A stretch of DNA of 64,000 bases, taken from positions 124,001-188,000 of the forward strand of contig JAPWHR010000012.1 in assembly GCA_027214345.1 (NCBI GenBank), given 5' to 3'. Below the pieces are notes generated by a model. It had not been told where the DNA came from and searched no databases. It worked only from the letters and a program-made list of their open reading frames with translations. The number at the start of each line of letters is the position of its first letter. Within the stretch, counting starts at the first letter, position 1. Made by a program: the position numbers and the translations under genes. Origin of the DNA: Comamonadaceae bacterium G21597-S1 (lineage in GTDB: Bacteria; Pseudomonadota; Gammaproteobacteria; Burkholderiales; Burkholderiaceae_C). This document shows, piece by piece, positions 58,208 through 64,000 of the stretch.

Positions 58208-58383
58208 ACAGTGAAGCGCTGTGTGTTGGCCCCCGCGGGCCTTCGCAGCGCGTGCACCACTACACGGCGGCGCAGCCCGTACAGCCAACCTGCGCAAAAA
58301 TGTCAGCCGTCGTCCGACCAACGTCATTTGACAACGGTTGCGCACGGCAACATTTTTTTCAGCTATACAATCTTCCGATGTCA

Positions 58384-58600
58384 GGAGAGAGCCTCTTCAA
58401 CAGAGGCCGCCGAAGGCGCAGTGCGGGCTGATTGCAGCCGGTTGAACGCTCAGGCAAAAGGACTGGCAGCCGCCAGCGGGTAGCAGTACCTGTCGGCGTT
58501 TCCCCACTGGAGAGAGGGCGCCGATCAGGCGCTCCACCGAAGGAGCAAATCGCGGGGCCGTCCAAGAGGGCCGCGGTGAATCTCTCAGGTACCACGGACA
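58384..58600 (+). ncRNA. Tandem glycine riboswitch (gcvT RNA motif)
   Basis: Two aptamers are recognisable. Aptamer 1 (58384-58463) opens GGAGAGAG, contains GCCGAAGGCGCA and closes CTCAGGCAAAAGGAC. Aptamer 2 (58509-58600) opens GGAGAGAGG, contains ACCGAAGGAGCAAA and closes AATCTCTCAGGTACCACGGAC. They are separated by 45 bases. The order and the position directly before gcvT match known glycine riboswitches, which turn the glycine cleavage operon on when glycine is plentiful. Confidence 0.95.
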
Positions 58601-58611
58601 GCGGGGGCAGG

Positions 58612-58629
58612 CCATGGCTTCGGCCATGG
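58612..58629 (+). promoter_or_regulatory. UUCG-capped hairpin over the upstream ATG of gcvT
   Basis: CCATGGC, the loop TTCG and GCCATGG form a perfect 7-bp stem with a C(UUCG)G tetraloop, 11 bases after the second aptamer. It encloses the in-frame ATG at 58614. It has no T-run and lies 14 bases before the GGGAGAG ribosome site, so it is probably part of the expression platform and not a terminator. Confidence 0.6.
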
Positions 58630-58655
58630 AGTCGTATTGCCCCGGGAGAGTCCGC

Positions 58656-59816
58656 TTGTCCAGTCATCCAAACGAATCCTTGCGCCAGACGCCACTGCAT
58701 GCGCTGCACCTCGAACTCGGTGCGCGCATGGTGCCGTTCGCCGGCTACCACATGCCGGTCCAGTACCCGGCCGGCCTGATGGCCGAACATCACCACACCC
58801 GCAACGCTGCCGGATTGTTCGACGTCTCGCACATGGGCCAGTTGCGGCTGGTGGGGCCTTACGCGGCGGCCGCATTCGAAACCCTGATGCCGGTGGACGT
58901 GATCGACCTTCCGGTGGGCAAGCAGCGGTATGGCCTGCTGCTCAACGAGGCCGGCGGCATCCTCGACGACCTGATGTTCGTGAACCGCGACCATCAGCAC
59001 GACGGCGACCTGTTCGTCATCGTCAACGGCGCCTGCAAGGACGCGGACATCGCGCACATCCAGGCCCGGATCGGCCAACGTTGTACCGTCGTCCCCTGCC
59101 CCGAACTGGCCTTGCTGGCCCTGCAGGGCCCGCAGGCCGTCGACGCGCTGCAACACCTGGCGCCCGGTGTCGACCAACTCACCTTCATGACCGGCGGCCG
59201 CTTCAGCGTCGCGTCCGGCAGCGGGCCGATCGACGTGTACGTGACCCGCAGCGGCTACACCGGCGAAGACGGCTTCGAAATCTCGGTCCACGAACAACAC
59301 GCCGATACGCTGGCCCGGCTGCTGCTGGCCCAGCCCCAGGTCAAGCCGGTCGGCCTGGGTGCGCGCAACTCGCTGCGCCTGGAAGCCGGCCTGTGCCTGT
59401 ACGGCAACGACCTGGACACCACCACCACCCCGGTCGAGGCCAGCCTGAACTGGGCGATCCAGAAAGTGCGTCGAACCGGCGGCGCGCGCGCCGGCGGCTT
59501 TCCCGGCGCCGACGTGGTGCTGGCGCAACTGGCCGGTGGCGAAACCGCCCCGGGACGCCGGCGCGTGGGACTCAAGGCGCTCGAGCGCATTCCCGTGCGT
59601 GAACACACGCTGGTGCAGGACACTTCCGGACAGCCGGTCGGCGAGGTCACCAGCGGACTGCTCGGCCCGACCATCGACGTACCGATTGCGATGGCCTACG
59701 TGCGCAGCGACCACGCCGTTCCCGGCACCCGGCTGCAGGCCCTGGTGCGGGGCAAGCCGGTGCCGATGGAAGTCGTCGGCATGCCCTTCGTCCCCAACCG
59801 ATACCACCGCGGCTGA
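58656..59816 (+). CDS. gcvT: Glycine cleavage system aminomethyltransferase GcvT
   Basis: T-protein, 386 residues from the TTG at 58656; it transfers the methylene group to tetrahydrofolate and releases ammonia. TPLHALHLELGARMVPFAGY is the family start, followed by FDVSHMGQLRL, RSGYTGEDGFEI and the GLGARNSLRLEAGLCLYGNDL block (as LGARNSLRLEAGLCLYGNDL). The TTG has GGGAGAG five bases upstream. The in-frame ATG at 58614 would add 14 poorly conserved residues and lies inside a hairpin. Expression should be controlled by the glycine riboswitch. Confidence 0.95.
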   Translation: MSSHPNESLRQTPLHALHLELGARMVPFAGYHMPVQYPAGLMAEHHHTRNAAGLFDVSHMGQLRLVGPYAAAAFETLMPVDVIDLPVGKQRYGLLLNEAGGILDDLMFVNRDHQHDGDLFVIVNGACKDADIAHIQARIGQRCTVVPCPELALLALQGPQAVDALQHLAPGVDQLTFMTGGRFSVASGSGPIDVYVTRSGYTGEDGFEISVHEQHADTLARLLLAQPQVKPVGLGARNSLRLEAGLCLYGNDLDTTTTPVEASLNWAIQKVRRTGGARAGGFPGADVVLAQLAGGETAPGRRRVGLKALERIPVREHTLVQDTSGQPVGEVTSGLLGPTIDVPIAMAYVRSDHAVPGTRLQALVRGKPVPMEVVGMPFVPNRYHRG

Positions 59817-59876
59817 GCCAGCCTCCCGCGGCCACCCCGTCCGTTCAACCCCACCCACGCTTTTCTGGAGAAACCC

Positions 59877-60251
59877 ATGGCAACAATGAAATACACCGAA
59901 GACCACGAATGGCTTGCCGTCGACGGCGAACATGCCACCGTCGGCATCACGCAACATGCGCAGGACGCGCTGGGCGACGTGGTGTTCGTCGACCTGCCCG
60001 AAGTGGGCAAGCAGCTCGATGCCAAGGAGATCGCCGGCGTCGTCGAATCGGTCAAGGCCGCCGCCGACGTCTACATGCCGATCAGCGGCGAGATCACCGA
60101 AGTCAACGAGGCTCTGCGCGCCGACCCGTCGCTGGCCAACTCCGATCCGCTGGGCGCGGGCTGGTTCTTCAAGGTCCGGCTGTCCGATGCGTCGCAGCTC
60201 GACGCGCTGATGGACGAGACCGCCTACGGCACGTTCTCGGCCAACGCCTGA
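59877..60251 (+). CDS. gcvH: Glycine cleavage system H protein GcvH
   Basis: A 124-residue lipoyl carrier. [20 protein letters not shown] is the start of the fold, and the lipoylated lysine is in [12 protein letters not shown], with the PISGEI turn after it. It shuttles the aminomethyl group between GcvP, GcvT and the L protein. TGGAG precedes the ATG. It lies 60 bp after gcvT in the same transcript. Confidence 0.97.
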   Translation: MATMKYTEDHEWLAVDGEHATVGITQHAQDALGDVVFVDLPEVGKQLDAKEIAGVVESVKAAADVYMPISGEITEVNEALRADPSLANSDPLGAGWFFKVRLSDASQLDALMDETAYGTFSANA

Positions 60252-60343
60252 ACACCAGGCCCCGACCCTGACCTGCCGCGCGGGCAGCACAGGCCCGCGA
60301 CTCGACGCATCCGTCCCATTGCCGACCCACGAGTGAGATCTTC

Positions 60344-63283
60344 ATGTCGCTGCCTCCTGCCCCGACCCTGGACGTGCTGGAACATCCGCACGAATTCATC
60401 AGCCGCCACATCGGCATCAACGCCGCCGACGAGCAACACATGTTGTCGATCGTCGGCGCCGCCACGCGACGCGCACTGATCGAGGGCATCGTGCCCCGCG
60501 CGATCGCACGCGAGCAGCCGATGCAGATCCCGGCCGCGATCACCGAGGCGGCGGCGCTGGACGAGATCCGCGCCATCGCCGACAAGAACCTGCTGTTCCG
60601 CAACTTCATCGGGCAGGGATATTACGGCACGCATACGCCGACCGTCATCCTGCGCAACGTGCTCGAGAACCCGGCCTGGTACACCGCCTACACGCCGTAC
60701 CAGGCCGAAATCTCGCAGGGCCGGCTGGAGGCGCTGATCAACTTCCAGACCATGGTTTGCGACCTGACCGGCATGGCGATCGCCAACGCGTCGATGCTAG
60801 ACGAGGCGACCGCCGCCGCCGAAGCCATGACGCTGGCCAAGCGCAGCGTGAAGAACAAGAGCAACGTCTTCCTGGTCGCGGCAGACTGCCATCCGCAGAC
60901 CATCGAGGTCATCCAGACACGGGCCGCGCCGCTGGGCATCACGGTGCAGGTCGGCGCACTGGCTGAGCTGATGGCCACAAGTGACTATTTCGCCGTGCTG
61001 GCCCAGTACCCGGCCAGCACCGGCACCGTGCACGACCTGCGCCCACTGGCCGAAGCGGCGCGCGCGCACCACGCCGCCTTCTGCGTGGCCGCAGACCTGC
61101 TGGCGTTGTGCCTGCTGGCGCCACCGGGCGAATGGGGTGCCGACATCGTGGTCGGCACCACGCAGCGATTCGGCATGCCGCTGTGCAATGGCGGCCCGCA
61201 CGCGGCCTATCTTGCCTGCCGCGACGACTTCAAGCGCTCGATGCCCGGCCGGCTCGCCGGCGTCAGCGTCGACACCCATGGCAATCCGGCCTACCGGCTG
61301 GCGCTGCAGACGCGTGAACAACACATCCGGCGTGAGAAGGCCACCTCGAACATCTGTACTGCGCAAGTGCTGCCCGCGGTGGTCGCCAGCATGTATGCCG
61401 TCTACCACGGACCGGCCGGACTGACACGGATCGCGCGGCGCGTGGCCATGCTCACGGCCATGCTGGCACGCGGACTGCAGCAGCTCGGCCACCCGCTGGC
61501 CAACACCAGCGCCTTCGACACGCTGACCGTGCAGACTGGCGCCGCCACGCAGGCAGTGCTCGCGCGTGCGCAGCAGGCCCGGGTCAACCTGCGCCGCGTG
61601 CAGGAGGGATGCCTGGCCGTCTCGCTGGACGAGACCAGCACCCGCGCCGACCTGGACCTGCTGTTGTCGCTGTTCGCGTCCGACGGCCAGGCACCGCCGG
61701 ACACCGATGCGCTGCAGGCTGGCGGCGCATCGCTGCTGCCGGACGGCCTGCAGCGCACCAGCGCCTTCCTGACCCATCCGGTGTTCAGCCGCCACCACAG
61801 CGAAACCGGCATGTTGCGCTATATCCGCAGCCTGGCCGACAAGGACCTGGCACTGGACCGCAGCATGATCCCGCTGGGCAGCTGCACGATGAAACTCAAC
61901 GCCACCAGCGAGATGATTCCCATCACCTGGCCGCAGTTCGCCAACATCCACCCATTCGCACCGGCGGCACAGCGCCAGGGGTACGCCGAGCTCGATGCGC
62001 AATTGCGCGACTGGTTGTGCCAGGCCACCGGGTATGCCGGCATCAGCCTGCAACCCAATGCCGGCAGCCAGGGCGAATACGCCGGCCTGCTGGCGATCCG
62101 CGCCTACCATGCGGCGCGGGGCGAGGCCAACCGCACGATCTGCCTGATCCCGTCCAGCGCACACGGCACGAACCCGGCCAGCGCGCAGATGGCCGGGCTG
62201 ACCGTCGTCGTCACCGCCTGCGACAGCAATGGCAACGTCGACATGGCCGACCTCAAGGCCCAATGCGAGAAACACAGCGCCAATCTGGCCGCCATCATGA
62301 TCACCTACCCGAGCACGCACGGCGTGTTCGAGACCCAGGTCAAGGAACTGTGTGCGCTGGTGCACCAGCACGGCGGTCGCGTCTACGTCGACGGTGCGAA
62401 CATGAACGCGCTGGTCGGCATCGCGGCGCCCGGCGCATTCGGCGGCGACGTCAGCCACCTGAACCTGCACAAGACCTTCTGCATTCCGCATGGCGGCGGC
62501 GGGCCGGGCGTGGGGCCGGTGTGTGTGGTCGAAGACCTCGTACCCTACCTGCCCGGCCATGTCACCGGCGCTCTGCCGCCGCCCGACGCCGGCGTGGCGT
62601 CGGGCCGCGACGACACCGGGACAGCCGCCCGCGTGGGAGCCATATCCGCCGCCCCCCTGGGCAATGCGGCCGTGTTGCCGATCAGCTGGATGTATTGCCG
62701 CATGATGGGCCCGGACGGATTGACCGCGGCCACCGAGGTCGCGATCCTGAGCGCCAACTACATCAGCGCGCGGCTCAAGGACCACTACCCGACCCTGTAC
62801 GCCAGCGCCAACGGCCATGTGGCGCACGAATGCATCCTGGACCTGCGCCCGCTCAAGGAAGCCAGCGGCGGCGCCCAGGGCGTCAGCGCCGAGGACGTAG
62901 CCAAGCGCCTGATGGACTATGGCTTCCACGCTCCCACGCTGAGTTTTCCCGTGCCCGGCACCCTGATGGTCGAGCCGACCGAGAGCGAGACGCTGCAGGA
63001 ACTGGACCGCTTCATCGCCGCGATGATCGCGATCCGCGAGGAGATCCGCAAGATCGAACGCGGCGAATGGCCGCAGGACAACAACCCGCTGAAACACGCG
63101 CCCCACACGGCCGCCTCCGTGGTGGGCGACACCTGGGACCGGCCGTATTCGCGCGAGATCGGTGCATTTCCGCTTGCCAGCCTGAAGCAGGCGAAATACT
63201 GGACACCCGTGGGACGCATCGACAACGTGCATGGTGACCGCAACCTGTTCTGCAGTTGCGTGCCGGTGGCGGACTACGCATAG
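60344..63283 (+). CDS. gcvP: Glycine dehydrogenase (decarboxylating) GcvP
   Basis: P-protein, 979 residues in one chain; it decarboxylates glycine on PLP. The N-terminal half shows [14 protein letters not shown] and [20 protein letters not shown]. The C-terminal half has [17 protein letters not shown] and the PLP lysine in [20 protein letters not shown] slightly long loop ([20 protein letters not shown]) precedes [20 protein letters not shown]. It is the third gene of the riboswitch-controlled operon; the L protein is not encoded nearby. Confidence 0.97.
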   Translation: MSLPPAPTLDVLEHPHEFISRHIGINAADEQHMLSIVGAATRRALIEGIVPRAIAREQPMQIPAAITEAAALDEIRAIADKNLLFRNFIGQGYYGTHTPTVILRNVLENPAWYTAYTPYQAEISQGRLEALINFQTMVCDLTGMAIANASMLDEATAAAEAMTLAKRSVKNKSNVFLVAADCHPQTIEVIQTRAAPLGITVQVGALAELMATSDYFAVLAQYPASTGTVHDLRPLAEAARAHHAAFCVAADLLALCLLAPPGEWGADIVVGTTQRFGMPLCNGGPHAAYLACRDDFKRSMPGRLAGVSVDTHGNPAYRLALQTREQHIRREKATSNICTAQVLPAVVASMYAVYHGPAGLTRIARRVAMLTAMLARGLQQLGHPLANTSAFDTLTVQTGAATQAVLARAQQARVNLRRVQEGCLAVSLDETSTRADLDLLLSLFASDGQAPPDTDALQAGGASLLPDGLQRTSAFLTHPVFSRHHSETGMLRYIRSLADKDLALDRSMIPLGSCTMKLNATSEMIPITWPQFANIHPFAPAAQRQGYAELDAQLRDWLCQATGYAGISLQPNAGSQGEYAGLLAIRAYHAARGEANRTICLIPSSAHGTNPASAQMAGLTVVVTACDSNGNVDMADLKAQCEKHSANLAAIMITYPSTHGVFETQVKELCALVHQHGGRVYVDGANMNALVGIAAPGAFGGDVSHLNLHKTFCIPHGGGGPGVGPVCVVEDLVPYLPGHVTGALPPPDAGVASGRDDTGTAARVGAISAAPLGNAAVLPISWMYCRMMGPDGLTAATEVAILSANYISARLKDHYPTLYASANGHVAHECILDLRPLKEASGGAQGVSAEDVAKRLMDYGFHAPTLSFPVPGTLMVEPTESETLQELDRFIAAMIAIREEIRKIERGEWPQDNNPLKHAPHTAASVVGDTWDRPYSREIGAFPLASLKQAKYWTPVGRIDNVHGDRNLFCSCVPVADYA

Positions 63284-63291
63284 GCCGACAC

Positions 63292-63315
63292 GGGCCGGCT
63301 TGCCAGCGCCGGCCC
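63292..63315 (+). terminator. Hairpin after gcvP
   Basis: A perfect 8-bp stem (GGGCCGGC / GCCGGCCC) with an 8-base loop starts 9 bases after the gcvP stop. The bases after it are TGTCATAC, not a T-run. It is a candidate terminator for the gcvTHP operon. Confidence 0.4.
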
Positions 63316-63359
63316 TGTCATACTGCGCGCTTCACCTCCATCGACCGGACGCCGCACCC

Positions 63360-63821
63360 ATGCTCTACGCCATCCTCAAGACCTTGCACCTGCTGTCCGT
63401 CATCCTGTGGGTCGGCGGCATGGCTTTCGTGTTGTTCTTCCTGCGCCCGGCACTGGGCAGCCTGCAACCACCCCAGCGCGTCACGCTGATGCACGACGTG
63501 TTGCGCCGGTTCTTCGGTGCCGTGTCGGCGGCCGTCGTCATCGTGCTGGCCAGCGGCCTGTGGATGATGGCCGACTTCGCCAGCGGCGCGTCCGCCAGCG
63601 GCGTGCGCATGCCGATGAGCTGGATGGTGATGGCCACGCTGGGCCTGCTGATGATGGCGGTCTACGGCCACGTCCGCTTCGTGCTGTACAAGCGGCTGCA
63701 ACGCGCGGTGGCCAGCAGCGAATGGTCGGCCGGTGGCGCGGCGCTGGGTTCGATCCGGGTCTGGGTACTGGCCAATCTGTTCATCGGCCTGGTCATCATC
63801 GGCGTGTTGATGCTGCTCTAG
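63360..63821 (+). CDS. CopD-like / DUF2269-type small membrane protein
   Basis: A 153-residue integral membrane protein with four predicted helices (about residues 5-27, 50-72, 80-100 and 131-153). HLLSVILWVGGMAFVLFFLRPAL carries the His and Gly-Gly pattern of the CopD superfamily (as LLSVILWVGGMAFVLFFLRP). Family members are linked to copper uptake, but the function of these short forms is not known. The ATG at 63360 was chosen over the longer frame, which overlaps gcvP. Its stop overlaps that of the convergent GST gene (CTAG). Confidence 0.82.
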   Translation: MLYAILKTLHLLSVILWVGGMAFVLFFLRPALGSLQPPQRVTLMHDVLRRFFGAVSAAVVIVLASGLWMMADFASGASASGVRMPMSWMVMATLGLLMMAVYGHVRFVLYKRLQRAVASSEWSAGGAALGSIRVWVLANLFIGLVIIGVLMLL

Positions 63822-64000
63822 TTGGCCAGCGCGTACGGCCCGCCCCGCTCGATCGCCCGCTGGTAGGCCGGCCGAGCCTGGAAACGCCGGACCCAGGCAT
63901 CGATGTTGGGGTATTGCGCGCGCAGGCCGCGCGCCGCCTCGCCGACGAAACTCATCTGGATGTCAGCGCCCGTCAGGTGGTCGCCCACCAGCCATTCGAC
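63818..64000 (-). CDS. Glutathione S-transferase, C-terminal part (start outside window)
   Basis: The last 60 codons of a minus-strand gene cut by the window edge. The translation VEWLVGDHLTGADIQMSF followed by NIDAWVRRFQARPAYQRAIE is the end of a GST alpha-helical C-terminal domain; the G-x-x-x-T-x-A-D N-capping motif is seen as GDHLTGAD. The frame is open to base 64000. The stop overlaps the CopD-like gene stop by 4 bases. Confidence 0.85.
   Translation of the reverse strand, partial: VEWLVGDHLTGADIQMSFVGEAARGLRAQYPNIDAWVRRFQARPAYQRAIERGGPYALAN

Larger units (their letters stand above)
57560..58383. other. 824-bp non-coding region between paaB and the gcv leader
   Basis: The region holds a GC-rich hexamer repeat (57619-57667), two long inverted-repeat arms (57727-57890 and 58045-58207) with a 154-bp spacer, and at its right end a possible -10 element TATACAAT (58364-58371) ahead of the glycine riboswitch. 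Frames crossing it read repetitive Arg/Ala-rich peptides on both strands and are not genes. No remnant of paaA could be recognised. Confidence 0.65.

Noticed and set aside
58328-58371. TTGACA at 58328 with TATACAAT at 58364 as the gcv promoter
   Set aside because: The spacing of about 30 bp is too long for a single sigma-70 promoter. The -10-like element may be real with a poor -35, so no full promoter was called.
57561-58483. Several frames of 150-200 codons within the paaB-gcvT gap on both strands
   Set aside because: They follow the inverted repeat and repeat similar Arg/Ala/Ser-rich peptides in different frames, with no ribosome sites or family features.
58614-58655. ATG at 58614 as the gcvT start
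   Set aside because: It lies inside a stable UUCG hairpin and adds 14 residues unlike the family N-terminus, while the TTG at 58656 has GGGAGAG at ideal spacing.
60797-63232. An 811-codon minus-strand frame opposite gcvP
   Set aside because: The plus strand encodes GcvP with all motifs. The antisense translation is rich in Arg, Gly, His and Val and has no recognisable domain.

Overview
The window comes from a GC-rich betaproteobacterium, most likely Burkholderiales (Alcaligenaceae or Comamonadaceae type). The evidence is the ftsY / paired M16 peptidase / rsmD / coaD block, a Bug-type tripartite tricarboxylate transporter, the PaaB-E plus PaaK arrangement and a glycine riboswitch ahead of gcvTHP. 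No tRNA, rRNA, CRISPR array, prophage or insertion sequence was seen. About 58 coding genes cover most of the window, and two are cut by its edges.

Region 1 (1-9.4 kb). After the tail of a LacI-type regulator and a patatin-like phospholipase comes a complete-looking sulfolactate cluster read leftward: suyA-suyB (sulfo-lyase), slcH-slcG-slcF (uptake), slcC and comC (two dehydrogenases of opposite stereospecificity). A GntR/UTRA regulator is read divergently from a perfect 11-bp-arm inverted repeat that overlaps the -35 boxes of both promoters. Together these genes would import sulfolactate, convert the S form to the R form through sulfopyruvate, and split it to pyruvate and sulfite.

Region 2 (9.4-25.7 kb). 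A YnjB/C/D-like ABC importer and a YnjF-like CDP-alcohol phosphotransferase lie on the minus strand, with unrelated genes between them: a DUF2059 protein, a nitronate monooxygenase, an esterase and a secreted hypothetical. Housekeeping genes follow: ftsY, two M16 peptidase subunits, rsmD, coaD, a hydrolase, a universal stress protein and a histidine phosphatase.

Region 3 (24.3-36 kb). A peptide ABC operon (dppC, dppD, dppF, binding protein) ends in a translationally coupled TTC38-like TPR protein. It lacks the DppB permease, and two identical 154-bp tandem repeats lie where dppB would be expected. Next come an MscS channel, an MgtE magnesium transporter with a duplicated N-terminal segment, and an SLC13-type permease with a long acidic linker.

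Region 4 (35.5-44.5 kb). Glycogen metabolism: glgC-glgA-pgm leftward and glgP-glgX rightward from a shared 181-bp region. glgB is not in the window.

Region 5 (44.5-57.6 kb). An Ada/AlkA fusion plus Ogt (alkylation repair), a DMT exporter, the TrkA/TrkH potassium system, several small enzymes, and paaB-C-D-E-K. paaA is missing from the front of the paa operon.

Region 6 (57.6-64 kb). An 824-bp non-coding stretch holds a large inverted repeat. It is followed by a tandem glycine riboswitch controlling gcvT-gcvH-gcvP, a CopD-like membrane protein, and the end of a glutathione S-transferase cut by the window edge.

Points most worth following: the dispersed multi-hairpin repeat with compensatory base changes, the loss of dppB and paaA next to repeats, the MgtE duplication, and the gcvT leader, where a UUCG hairpin covers the upstream ATG and a TTG behind a good ribosome binding site is the likely start.
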